Below are positions 7,811-15,578 of a DNA stretch of 64,000 nucleotides, in pieces. The stretch spans positions 1 through 64,000 of the forward strand of contig CAZCZE010000021.1 in assembly GCA_964503125.1 (NCBI GenBank). The letters run 5' to 3'. The position numbers were made by a program, and so were the translations under genes. Within the stretch, counting starts at the first letter, position 1; the number at the start of each line of letters is the position of its first letter. The stretch is from FEN-1219 sp964503125 (lineage in GTDB: Bacteria > Pseudomonadota > Gammaproteobacteria > Steroidobacterales > Rariloculaceae). A model generated the notes under the pieces. That model saw only the letters and a list, made by a program, of their open reading frames with translations. It was not told the DNA's origin and ran no database searches.

Positions 7811-10618
7811 CTAGCGCCAATCGCCCGACGCAATGAACGGCGCCCAATAGAGCGGATGCGGCTCGCCGTGCTCGCGGCGAGCTGCCGCGAGCGCTGCGCG
7901 GTAGCCTGCGCGCATCGCGGCGCTCGTGGATCGGCCGGCGTTCAATCGAGACTCGTAAAGCGCGGTCATGAACGTTTCCGCCGAGCGGTCCTCGACAGGC
8001 CACAGGCTCATGACGAGCGTGCCGGCGCCCGCGATGCGAAACGCGCGCCGCAAGCCGAGGATGCCTTCGTCGACCTCGATCTGGCCGATGCCGGTATCGC
8101 AACCGGACAGCACGACCCACTGCGCGTCGCGCAAGTCGAGCGCCGCCACTTCCTCGGCGAGGAGAATCGCATCGCCCGTGCCCCGGCTGGCCGCCGAGAA
8201 AGCCAATCCGGAGAGCCGCAACGGGCTCGCAACATCGCTTTGACCGGACGAGCACTCGTCGGCGACGAAGAAGCCGTGCGTCGCAACGTGCACGACGGCC
8301 TTGCCGGGCGCTTGCTCCTTGAACGCAACCTTCGTCGCCGCGGCTTGCGTGAGCTCGGTGACGGGCCGCGGCGCGCCGGGCGCGGCCCTGAAGATCGATG
8401 CGACGCGGCGCGCTTCGCGCAGCGAGCCGGGTAACGCTGGGACGTCGAGTCGAGCGAGCGGATCGCACGCATCGGCGGCCGGAGTCGCCGCGTCGACGGC
8501 TTCGCCGAGAGTCTCGAAGGCGGCGCCGCCGACGACCAAGACGTCCGAGCCCGCAGCTCGGCCGGGGCCGGCGAGGAGCTCGCGCTCGCTCGAGAGATAA
8601 TGAATGAGCACATCGGCTTCGGCGATGAACCCAGCGCTCTGCAGCGGCAGCGCCGAGAAGTTGACGAGATGAATGGCGCCGGCCGGCACGATGAGCACGA
8701 GCCGATCGCCTCCGGTCGGAAGGCCCAACGGATCCCACAGCAGCTCGCGCAGCCGTTCGCCGGTGGCGCGGTAGCGCGACGCGTCGGTCGCGGCGACTTC
8801 AGGCCGCAGCTCGCCGCGCCAGCGGCGAATCGCGGTTTCGAGTTCGCGGGCGGGCCCGAGCGAAACGACGCGCGGCGAGCGGCCGGCAGCCTCGAGCACG
8901 AAGGCGAGATACGACGCTTCCGGGACGGCGGAGCTCGGGTCGCCTCCGATGCGCGCAAAGCCGACGAGCGTCGCACCGTCCGGCAATGCGGCGCCCACTT
9001 CCCTAAACCCAAGCTCGCGCTCCGCCACTGCGGTGCGCACCGACTCGCTCGCGGCTGCGACGCGGCGCTCCGCGGCCTCCTCGGCGGCGCGGAGCTCGGC
9101 TACTTTAAGTTGATACTGCTCGACGCCTGCGGTCCCCGGTCCACGGAGCAACACGTTCACCAATCGCTCCGCCGCGGTACGGTAAGCGGCGAACGGCTCG
9201 CGCACCGACACATCGCCCTGCGCTGTGAGTCGATGGCGCGTCGCCATCTCGTCGAGCACGACGGCCCGCGACCGAATCAGTGCATCCCAGCCAGACGCCG
9301 ACAGCGACGGGTCCTGCAAGTCTGCGGCGATGGCTAGCGCGAGATCGAGGCTCGACAGGCGCTCCGCCGCGTAGTGCAGCGCCTGGCGCTCCGGCGCGCC
9401 GCGAGCAGTGAGGCGCAGGTGGTTCCTCCCGATCGACTCCGCGCGCAACGCGAGCTCGAACGCCTCGCGGTCCCGTCCGGCGCGTAGCAAGACTTCGCTC
9501 AAGAAATGCAGCGGCTCCGCCACGAGCGGGTTGTCCGGACCGAGAGCGTCCGAGCGCAGCTCGACCGCACGCTCGAGCGTCGCTCGAGCCCCTTCATGAT
9601 TCCCGCGCGCGGTCTCGGCGCGCCCGAGGCTAATCAGTCCGTAAGCGAGGTCGACGTGAGCGGCACCAAGCGCGCGCTCCTGGATCTCGAGCGCGCGCTC
9701 GGCGAGAGATTGCGCGGCATCGAGCTCCAGGCGGTCCGAAGACAGATAGCTCAGGTTGCTTAAAGTTAGCGCGAGACTCGGATGCGCGGGGCCGAGCACC
9801 TTCTCCTTCAAGACGATGGCCTCTCGATAGAGCGCGATCGCCTCGTCGTCTTTGCCCATCCTGTGGTCGAGGTCGGCGAGGTTGTGCTTGGAGCTCGCGA
9901 TCAACGGATGCTCGGTCCCGAGCGCAGTTTCGAGACTGGCCAGCGACTCGCGATACAGCTTCAGCGCTTCACCGTGGTCGCCTATCTTGGCGAGCAGCGT
10001 CGCCAGGTTGTTCGCGGTCATCGCGACTTGCGTATGCGCTGGCCCCAGCGTCTCCCGGAACACCTCGAGCGAGCGCTCGTAGTGCTCGCGCGCTGTCGAG
10101 TACTGGCCGAGCTCCTGAAACAGCGGCCCGAGGTGCGAGTGCACCCTGCCGAGCTCGGCTTCGTGGCGAGGATCGCTCGCGGCCGCGCTCGACAGGATCT
10201 CGAGCGCGCGCTCGTACAGCGGCCGCGCGCGCTCGTAGTCGCCGCGCACGAAGAACAGCACGCCGGCGTTATCGAGGGTCGTGGCGAGCGCGGGGGCGTC
10301 GGGGCCAAGTAGGCTTTGCTTGATCGCGATGGCGCGCTCGGCGAAAGTCGCCGCTTCGGCATCCGAGGCCTTGCCGCCGCGCCATAGCGCGGCCACCAAC
10401 AAGTCGAGCACGTCGGCGGCTCTCGCCGATGCGGCGGTCCCCGCCTGTTCCATGGCCGCGAGCACTGCGCGCGCCTCGCGCTCCGCGTCGGCGTAGCGGC
10501 CGCCGTCGAGCAAGCGGCGCAGTTCCTCGACCGTGCCGCCCGCTTGCTGCGCGCTCACCGCCGTTGAAAAAGCGAGGCCGGCGATCAGGAGGCCGGAGCA
10601 CAGCGCTCGAACGGTCAC
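7811..10618 (-). CDS. Exported TPR-CHAT protease
   Basis: A 935-residue protein. The GTG at 10618 is preferred over an ATG at 10654: it lies just after GAGGAG, clears the upstream stop, and starts directly with a signal peptide (VTVRALCSGLLIAGLAFSTA). Residues 30-400 hold about eight Kinesin-light-chain-like TPRs (for example RPLYERALEILSS and LALTLSNLSYLSS). A helical linker follows, then a C-terminal CHAT domain of the caspase/separase clan. The catalytic pair is visible: VHVATHGFF (His781) and VVLSGCDTGIGQ (Cys840), with the family-typical GAGTLVMSLWPVED after it. CHAT proteases usually cut a partner recognised by the TPRs. The substrate is unknown; the export signal is noteworthy because many CHAT proteins are cytoplasmic. 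Confidence 0.88.
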   Translation of the reverse strand: MTVRALCSGLLIAGLAFSTAVSAQQAGGTVEELRRLLDGGRYADAEREARAVLAAMEQAGTAASARAADVLDLLVAALWRGGKASDAEAATFAERAIAIKQSLLGPDAPALATTLDNAGVLFFVRGDYERARPLYERALEILSSAAASDPRHEAELGRVHSHLGPLFQELGQYSTAREHYERSLEVFRETLGPAHTQVAMTANNLATLLAKIGDHGEALKLYRESLASLETALGTEHPLIASSKHNLADLDHRMGKDDEAIALYREAIVLKEKVLGPAHPSLALTLSNLSYLSSDRLELDAAQSLAERALEIQERALGAAHVDLAYGLISLGRAETARGNHEGARATLERAVELRSDALGPDNPLVAEPLHFLSEVLLRAGRDREAFELALRAESIGRNHLRLTARGAPERQALHYAAERLSSLDLALAIAADLQDPSLSASGWDALIRSRAVVLDEMATRHRLTAQGDVSVREPFAAYRTAAERLVNVLLRGPGTAGVEQYQLKVAELRAAEEAAERRVAAASESVRTAVAERELGFREVGAALPDGATLVGFARIGGDPSSAVPEASYLAFVLEAAGRSPRVVSLGPARELETAIRRWRGELRPEVAATDASRYRATGERLRELLWDPLGLPTGGDRLVLIVPAGAIHLVNFSALPLQSAGFIAEADVLIHYLSSERELLAGPGRAAGSDVLVVGGAAFETLGEAVDAATPAADACDPLARLDVPALPGSLREARRVASIFRAAPGAPRPVTELTQAAATKVAFKEQAPGKAVVHVATHGFFVADECSSGQSDVASPLRLSGLAFSAASRGTGDAILLAEEVAALDLRDAQWVVLSGCDTGIGQIEVDEGILGLRRAFRIAGAGTLVMSLWPVEDRSAETFMTALYESRLNAGRSTSAAMRAGYRAALAAARREHGEPHPLYWAPFIASGDWR

Positions 10619-10634
10619 GTGACTCCTCACGAGG

Positions 10635-11225
10635 TCAGCGATCCGGCAGTGCAAGGCGGTCCGAGCGTTGCAGCGTTTGGCCGAGCTCGTCGAGCGCGCT
10701 CACTTCTATGAAGGCCGGTGCGGAGGCCGAGTCGGCCGGCGTGCTGAGGTCGAGTGCCGCCGCCGTGCCGTCCGCCTCGAGGCTGCGCAGCACGCGGCCA
10801 TCGCTCGCCAACACTTGGAGCTCGTAACCGGCCGCGCCGGCGATCGGTTGCCAGCGGGCGCGCAGCGCTCCCTCCTCGACCTCGACCTCGAGCCCCATAC
10901 GCTGCTCGACACCCCGAAACACCGGTGCCGTCGGGGGCCTTTGCAGCCAGGTGACACCGACCGCGAGGACCGCAGCGCTCGCTGCGGCGGCGAGAGCGAA
11001 CAACACGCGCGCTGGCGGTCTGCCGGCCCGCCGCTTCACGCCTGCATGCAGCGTGGCGGCACGGATTTCGAGCGCGCTTTGGGCTTCGGCGGCGAGCTCG
11101 TCATCCGTGAACAGTCGCTCCTCGAAGAGCTCGGCCTCGGCCGCATCGAGACGGCCAGCCAGGTACGCCTGTATCCGGCTCTCGTCGGCGGCAGATAATG
11201 TCTGGTCCTTCAAGCGCTCTCCCAC
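10635..11225 (-). CDS. Anti-sigma-like single-pass membrane protein
   Basis: A 196-residue protein. A cytoplasmic N-terminus (ADESRIQAYLAGRLDAAEAE, then FEERLFTDDELAAEAQ) matches the start of many anti-sigma or zinc-finger-like domains, but it has no His/Cys zinc set. A membrane segment follows at about residues 73-92 (VLFALAAAASAAVLAVGVTW). The outer part has a fibronectin-like WQPIAGAAGYELQVLASDG. It begins 31 bp after the sigma-factor gene and ends 16 bp before the CHAT gene. Gene order and layout suggest it holds the ECF sigma factor at the membrane and releases it on an outside signal; this is an inference. Confidence 0.72.
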   Translation of the reverse strand: MGERLKDQTLSAADESRIQAYLAGRLDAAEAELFEERLFTDDELAAEAQSALEIRAATLHAGVKRRAGRPPARVLFALAAAASAAVLAVGVTWLQRPPTAPVFRGVEQRMGLEVEVEEGALRARWQPIAGAAGYELQVLASDGRVLRSLEADGTAAALDLSTPADSASAPAFIEVSALDELGQTLQRSDRLALPDR

Positions 11226-11256
11226 GAGTCGCTCCGGCGGCTGCGCAGCGTCGTAC

Positions 11257-11847
11257 TTAGAGTGCCCGCACGGCTCGTTGTGTTACTTCCGCGCCGAGCA
11301 CCGCCGAAAGCCGCTGCAATGCCCGGTGCTTGCGGACGCGCAATGCGCCCGAGCTGATGCCCAAAAGCCCTGCGAGCTGCTCGGGATCGGCGTCGCGAGT
11401 ATAGAGCTGCTCGAGCAGCTCTCGGTCATCCATGGCCAACGACTGAAGCGCGAGCCGCACGACGCGGCGGCGTTCTTCGTCGATGAGATCGGTCAGCGGC
11501 TGGGCCACGCCGTTCTCTTCGAGCGACGAGCGCGCGTACGCCTCGAGCGCGTGCCGTTCGCGATAGCGTTTCCGCAAAGACTGCTGGCAGACATGAAGCG
11601 CCGTCTGATACACGAACGCCGGCAACGCGCCCGGCTCTCGCAAGCGATTCTCCTGCAGCGCTTTCGTCACGCGCTGGAGCGCGTCTTGCGCCATATCCTC
11701 GGCGTCGGCGCGATTGCCGAGGCGGCGCACGCCGAGAATGAGCAGGCGTGCGTGAAATCGACCCCAAAGATCGCCTGGATCGACGGCCTCGGAGCCGCGG
11801 GCGCCTTCGCTGTCGGATGGCTGTCTGACGTAGTCCCCCTCGGTCAC
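11257..11847 (-). CDS. ECF-type RNA polymerase sigma factor
   Basis: The conserved part runs from LWGRFHARLLILGVRRLGN with ADAEDMAQDALQRVTKAL (region 2) to a region 4 helix-turn-helix (DPEQLAGLLGISSGALRVRK). The frame is open far upstream to 12267, but that part is repeat and transposase relic in translation. The GTG at 11847 gives a normal 196-residue ECF sigma factor; its ribosome binding site is weak, so the start is uncertain. It is the first gene of the operon 11847-4395 and probably drives that operon. Confidence 0.85.
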   Translation of the reverse strand: MTEGDYVRQPSDSEGARGSEAVDPGDLWGRFHARLLILGVRRLGNRADAEDMAQDALQRVTKALQENRLREPGALPAFVYQTALHVCQQSLRKRYRERHALEAYARSSLEENGVAQPLTDLIDEERRRVVRLALQSLAMDDRELLEQLYTRDADPEQLAGLLGISSGALRVRKHRALQRLSAVLGAEVTQRAVRAL

Positions 11848-11930
11848 GTGGAAAATTGCCGGGAAGCTTCTCGATTGTTGTGCAGCCAGTATACACGGGC
11901 ATCCCACGCGGACGTGGCCGCGTCGAATTG

Positions 11931-11980
11931 GCGGATAGTACGGATAATCGGGGTCATGTCGACCGATGAGCTCGGCGCTC
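11931..11980 (+). repeat. Repeat fragment shared with 43437-43485
   Basis: Begins with GCGGATAGTA, the 10-mer also found at 1907, 2978 and 13445. The following bases (CGGATAATCGGG, then CCGATGAGCT) match 43437-43477 with about five mismatches. It lies 8 bp to the left of repeat copy B. It may be the outer edge of the same decayed element. Confidence 0.55.
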
Positions 11981-11987
11981 GTCGGCC

Positions 11988-12146
11988 GTGCCCTCCGAAA
12001 ACGACGCCCGCAGCGGTCGCGACGACGTTCGCGTGAGGGTGGCGCGTTTCGTTTCGTGGTTGTCGGCACCCGATAGCCGCCCCGCCCCGGTCGGCGCACG
12101 AACGACGCCCTCCCGCGGGCCTGAAAAGCCGCAGGCGAGCAGCGAG
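11988..12146 (+). repeat. 159-bp dispersed repeat, copy B
   Basis: Nearly identical to 3933-4090. It lies in the 630-bp spacer upstream of the sigma-factor gene. Its right end at 12146 directly touches an IS91-type transposase fragment read on the minus strand. Apart from the repeat, the adjoining fragment and the transposase relic, the spacer 11848-12477 shows no gene. Confidence 0.85.
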
Positions 12147-12267
12147 CACGATGGTGACGCCAATCGACAAGCCGGTAGAGCAGTGTCTGCTCGGGCCGAT
12201 GCTGCGCATACCCTGGCGGATCGACAAACGACGGCGCGCGTCGCGGCGCCGCCCGGCCGCTCGCCAT
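12147..12267 (-). mobile_element. IS91-family transposase N-terminal remnant
   Basis: Read on the minus strand, codons from about 12216 to 12154 give GYAQHRPEQTLLYRLVDW. This resembles the conserved opening of one branch of IS91 transposases (a Y-x-P-R-x-P-E-x-T-x-LY-x-LV pattern). The fragment ends exactly where repeat copy B begins, and none of the later transposase motifs (zinc-binding Cys cluster, HUH catalytic region) are present. It is too short to act and is best seen as a relic. Confidence 0.5.
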
Positions 12268-12477
12268 GCGTTCGCATCCTTGCGATTGACAGTGTCGCCA
12301 AGACTACGCGGCGCCACACGAACAGCTTCGTCGCAATTCCTGGCGAAACGACGGGATTAGGCGCTCGGGGAGCACGTGATGGCCGCGCAGCGGCCGATTC
12401 GCGCGGATGTGGTTGCTCGCACCGGTGAAGCGATTGGTGCCGCGCAGACGTCGCGGATCGTGGCAGAATTCGCGCCT

Positions 12478-12762
12478 ATGCCCGACAAGTCGAACCGCAT
12501 CATCGTGACCGTGATCGGCGCCGATACCGTCGGCATCATCGCGAAGGTGTCGGCGGTGCTCGCCGAGGCGAATGCGAACATCATCGACATCTCGCAAACC
12601 ACGGTGCGCGAGTTCTTCGCGATGATCATGCTGGCCGACATGGAGAAGGCTTCCGTGCCGTTCGACGAGCTCAAGCGCCGGCTCAACGCCAAGGGCGAGG
12701 AGCTCGGGCTCAAAGTAGACGCCCAGCACGAGGACGTCTTCAAGTTCATGCACCGTGTCTGA
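12478..12762 (+). CDS. ACT-domain protein of the UPF0237 family
   Basis: A 94-residue protein that is one ACT domain: RIIVTVIGADTVGIIAKVSAV, then NIIDISQTTVREFFAMIML and a C-terminal FKFMHRV. The ATG at 12478 gives the usual family length; an ATG at 12376 would add 34 residues with no ACT character. ACT domains bind small ligands, often amino acids, and regulate partners. UPF0237 genes are commonly paired with UPF0210 genes, and here the UPF0210 gene lies 730 bp downstream with an oppositely oriented gene between. No strong ribosome binding site is visible. Confidence 0.85.
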   Translation: MPDKSNRIIVTVIGADTVGIIAKVSAVLAEANANIIDISQTTVREFFAMIMLADMEKASVPFDELKRRLNAKGEELGLKVDAQHEDVFKFMHRV

Positions 12763-12782
12763 CGCGCGGCGCGAGCGTCCGA

Positions 12783-13415
12783 TCAATACGGGAACGGGGC
12801 CAGCGCGGGCGTAGCACCGGCGGGCAGCGGCGCGCGCGACGTGTTCAGTATCATCGAGATCATCGTGTAGTAGCCCATGAGGCTCACGACCTCGATGACA
12901 CCCTGCTCGCCGAATCGGGACACGGCCCTGTCGTAAGTTGCATCGCTGACGCTGTGGTTACGGTGCAGCTCCATGCAGAAGTCGTAGAGTATTTCCTCTT
13001 CGTCCACCATGCCCTCGGGACGTCGGCCTTCCGCGATGGCCTGCGCCATCTCGGCCGATAGCCCCTCCTCGATCGCGATTCTGTAGTGGGCATTCCATTC
13101 ATAGTTTTGCCCCCATTGCCGCGCTGTCATGAGGATCACGAACTCGCGCAGCCATCCCGGCACCACGCTCTCGAAACGCAGGTAATCGCTGAGCGCGCGC
13201 GTACGCGTCATGAGCTCCGGGCTGCGGAGAAGCGCAATCCAGGGCCCGGTCGGTTGACCGCGCGCAGCCACGAAACTCGCCAACGCTTGCGCTTGTGGCT
13301 CGGTCAGCGCGTCGCTGGGTAGCGGCGGCATCCGGTCTTGCGCGCCGGCTCGCAGTGCGGTGACGGCAAGCGCCGTCGCAACCAGGATACTCATTCGCCG
13401 CTTTCGGCTCTGCAT
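12783..13415 (-). CDS. Exported carboxymuconolactone-decarboxylase-like (AhpD-fold) protein
   Basis: A 210-residue protein with a signal peptide (RMSILVATALAVTALRAGA). The AhpD/CMD fold core is recognisable by REFVILMTARQWGQNYEWNA, then EEILYDFCMELHRNHSVSD and a final VIEVVSLMGYYTMISMIL. The Cys-x-x-Cys of peroxidatic AhpD is missing, so a hydrolase or decarboxylase-type or purely structural role is likelier. The product of 37621-38313 is a close relative. The start has GGAGAA upstream; the frame continues to 14789 only as a shadow of the gene on the other strand. It is inserted head-to-head between two genes that normally sit together. Confidence 0.82.
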   Translation of the reverse strand: MQSRKRRMSILVATALAVTALRAGAQDRMPPLPSDALTEPQAQALASFVAARGQPTGPWIALLRSPELMTRTRALSDYLRFESVVPGWLREFVILMTARQWGQNYEWNAHYRIAIEEGLSAEMAQAIAEGRRPEGMVDEEEILYDFCMELHRNHSVSDATYDRAVSRFGEQGVIEVVSLMGYYTMISMILNTSRAPLPAGATPALAPFPY

Positions 13416-13444
13416 GACTTTTCTCCGCCCTTCACCGAAGGCTC

Positions 13445-13454
13445 GCGGATAGTA
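13445..13454 (+). repeat. GCGGATAGTA intergenic 10-mer, copy 4
   Basis: Exact copy, 40 bases before the ATG of the UPF0210 gene at 13494. Its TAGTAT could act as a -10 element here, but no good -35 was identified. Confidence 0.45.
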
Positions 13455-13493
13455 TGCTCGTGTATCGCGTCTAGCGAGCCGCTCGGGACCAGC

Positions 13494-14861
13494 ATGACCA
13501 TTCAGTTCTCGCCCGAAGAGATCCTCGAGACCATCCGCATGGTGCAGATGGAGAACCTCGACATCCGCACGATCACGATGGGCATCAGCCTCCGCGATTG
13601 CGCGCACCCGAGCCTCGAGGCGGCGGCGAAAAAAGCCTACGACAAGATCTGCCGCAAAGCCGCGCGCCTCGTCGCCGTCGGCGCCGAGATCGAGCGCGAG
13701 TACGGCATTCCGATCATCAACAAGCGCGTGTCCGTGACACCGATCGCGCTCGTCGCCGAAGCCAGCGGAAGCGACGACTACGTGCTGTTCGCCGAGTATC
13801 TCGAGCGCGCGGCGGCCGAGGTCGGCGTCAACTTCATCGGCGGCTTCTCGGCGCTCGTGCACAAGGGCACTACGCCCGGCGATGACGCGCTCATCGCCTC
13901 GCTGCCCGAGGCGCTCGCGCGCACGGAACGCGTCTGCGCGTCGGTCAACGTCGCGACGACGCGCGCCGGCATCAACATGGATGCCGTCGCGCGCATGGGT
14001 GAAGTCATCGTGGCGACCGCGGCGCGCACCGCGGAGCGCGACGGCATCGGCTGCGCCAAGCTCGTCGTGTTCTGCAACGCCGTCGAGGACAACCCGTTCA
14101 TGGCGGGCGCGTTCCACGGCATCGGCGAGCCCGACTGCGTCGTCAACGTCGGTGTCAGCGGCCCCGGCGTCGTGGCCAACGCCGTCGAAGCAGAGCCGCA
14201 CGCCGACTTCGGTGCACTCGCAAGCGTCATCAAGCGCACGGCATTCAAGATCACGCGCATGGGCGAGCTCGTCGGCCGCGCGGCCTCCGAGAAGCTCGGC
14301 GTGCCGTTCGGCATCGTCGATCTGTCGCTCGCGCCCACGCCCGCACCCGGCGACAGTGTCGCGCGCGTGCTGCAAGCCATGGGACTCGAGCGCGTCGGCA
14401 CGCACGGCTCGACGGCGGCGCTCGCGCTGTTGAACGACGCCGTCAAGAAAGGCGGCGCCATGGCGTCGAGCTATGTCGGCGGGCTCTCGGGCGCGTTCAT
14501 CCCCGTCTCCGAGGATGCCGTCATGATCGACGCGGCCGCCGACGGCGCGATCACGTTCGACAAGCTCGAGGCGATGACCGCCGTGTGCTCGGTCGGCCTC
14601 GACATGGTTGCCGTGCCCGGTGACACCCCGGCCGCGACGCTCGCGGCCATCATCGCGGACGAAGCCGCGATCGGCATGATCAACCGCAAGACGACGGCCG
14701 TGCGTTTGATCCCGGCGCCCGGCAAAAAAGTCGGCGACGTCGTGTCGTTCGGCGGCTTGCTCGGGCGCGCGCCCGTGATCGCGCTGCACCGCGAGTCGAG
14801 CGAGGCCTTCATCGCGCGTGGCGGGCGTATTCCCGCGCCGCTCCAGGCGCTCAACAACTAG
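13494..14861 (+). CDS. UPF0210 (DUF711, PFL-like) protein
   Basis: A 455-residue protein matching the UPF0210 family end to end: FSPEEILETIRMVQMENLDI at the start, IPIINKRVSVTPIALVAEA, and INRKTTAVRLIPAPGKKVGD near the C-terminus. The family resembles pyruvate-formate-lyase-like folds but lacks a proven reaction. It is usually encoded next to an ACT protein of the UPF0237 family, which may regulate it. The ATG at 13494 agrees with the normal family start; codons upstream in the same frame overlap the divergent CMD-like gene. Codon use is strongly G/C-ending, like the neighbours. Confidence 0.92.
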   Translation: MTIQFSPEEILETIRMVQMENLDIRTITMGISLRDCAHPSLEAAAKKAYDKICRKAARLVAVGAEIEREYGIPIINKRVSVTPIALVAEASGSDDYVLFAEYLERAAAEVGVNFIGGFSALVHKGTTPGDDALIASLPEALARTERVCASVNVATTRAGINMDAVARMGEVIVATAARTAERDGIGCAKLVVFCNAVEDNPFMAGAFHGIGEPDCVVNVGVSGPGVVANAVEAEPHADFGALASVIKRTAFKITRMGELVGRAASEKLGVPFGIVDLSLAPTPAPGDSVARVLQAMGLERVGTHGSTAALALLNDAVKKGGAMASSYVGGLSGAFIPVSEDAVMIDAAADGAITFDKLEAMTAVCSVGLDMVAVPGDTPAATLAAIIADEAAIGMINRKTTAVRLIPAPGKKVGDVVSFGGLLGRAPVIALHRESSEAFIARGGRIPAPLQALNN

Positions 14862-14881
14862 AAATCGCCCCGGGCAGCGCG

Positions 14882-14925
14882 AAAAAAAAACGAGCGCAGC
14901 CGGCGGGGGGATACACCGGCTGCGC
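14882..14925 (-). terminator. Rho-independent terminator of the UrcA gene
   Basis: On the minus strand a 10-bp perfect stem (bases 14925-14916 pairing with 14903-14894; CCGGCTGCGC on the plus strand) is followed by TCG and nine T residues (14890-14882). It lies 20 bases after the stop at 14946. Confidence 0.85.
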
Positions 14926-14945
14926 CCGTAGGCGCACTCGTACGA

Positions 14946-15278
14946 TCAGCGAGCCACGACCTCCTCGGTGCGTCCTGTAGCCGAGCGGTGTAGCGACGCC
15001 AACAGCGGGCTGCCGACGTCCCTGACGGCGTTCTCGACTGCCCGCGCCCGGCACTCATGCTCGAGCCTGTAGAACTCGTGACGGCAAACCAACCGCGCGG
15101 CCTCCTTGATTCGGCCGTACAGCGTCTGCACGCCGACGGCCGTAGAGAGATCGAGGTCTGCGACGCGGACGGTTCGCGTGGCGATTTCGGGAGCCCGAAT
15201 CGGGGCAGCCAACGCGGCGGTCGAAACACCGAACGACAGGAACAACGCCGGGATCAAGCGAACTGAAGTCTTCTTCAT
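14946..15278 (-). CDS. UrcA family protein
   Basis: A 110-residue exported protein. The signal peptide (LIPALFLSFGVSTAALA) precedes the family core TRTVRVADLDLSTAVGVQTL, YGRIKEAARLVC and ECRARAVENAV, ending LLASLH. The two conserved Cys probably form a disulphide. UrcA proteins are small periplasmic proteins of proteobacteria with no established activity. GGAGGC lies upstream of the ATG. The gene is transcribed alone and has its own strong terminator. Confidence 0.85.
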   Translation of the reverse strand: MKKTSVRLIPALFLSFGVSTAALAAPIRAPEIATRTVRVADLDLSTAVGVQTLYGRIKEAARLVCRHEFYRLEHECRARAVENAVRDVGSPLLASLHRSATGRTEEVVAR

Positions 15279-15578
15279 GGGGTGCCTCCTTGGCAGTGGG
15301 ATGGATACAGCAACGAACCTCGTACGTGCGTATCGTTACTCGCCCCCGTTAAAGTCCGATGACGCTTCGCGTAAATATCGATAAGCAGCAAACGTGCCAA
15401 CTGCCGGGCGGCGCGTCGTTCCGCCATTTTTCGTCACCCGCGACACGCCGTACGCCTTGCGCCGCACCGGCGCGGAGCGCTCCGGCGAGCGCGCGGCGCG
15501 CTTCCGGTGCGAAGCGGCGGCGCGAGTAGGCAGTAATACGGATACCGTGCCCGCGAAACGCCGCGTACGGTCAGGCGC
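15279..15578. other. Intergenic region with no recognised gene
   Basis: 300 bases between divergent genes. No coding frame with family resemblance is present; long frames on the minus strand are shadows of the hydrolase gene. It must hold the promoters for UrcA and the hydrolase. Confidence 0.5.

Noticed and set aside
6660..8738. Upstream extension of the Cys-pair protein frame, which is open for 874 codons on the minus strand
   Set aside because: It is the antisense or shifted shadow of the M48 and CHAT genes, is Arg-rich without family similarity, and the signal peptide with ribosome binding site begins at 6659.
11848..12267. N-terminal extension of the sigma factor through the repeat
   Set aside because: The extension is repeat and IS91-relic sequence in translation; ECF sigma factors of normal length start near 11847.
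13416..14789. Long minus-strand frame continuing upstream of the CMD-like gene
   Set aside because: It is antisense to the UPF0210 gene, low complexity (Arg, Asp, Ala), and the real start has a signal peptide at 13415.
14882..14890. A9 run as a programmed slippage site
   Set aside because: It lies outside genes and is explained as the T-tract of the UrcA terminator on the minus strand.
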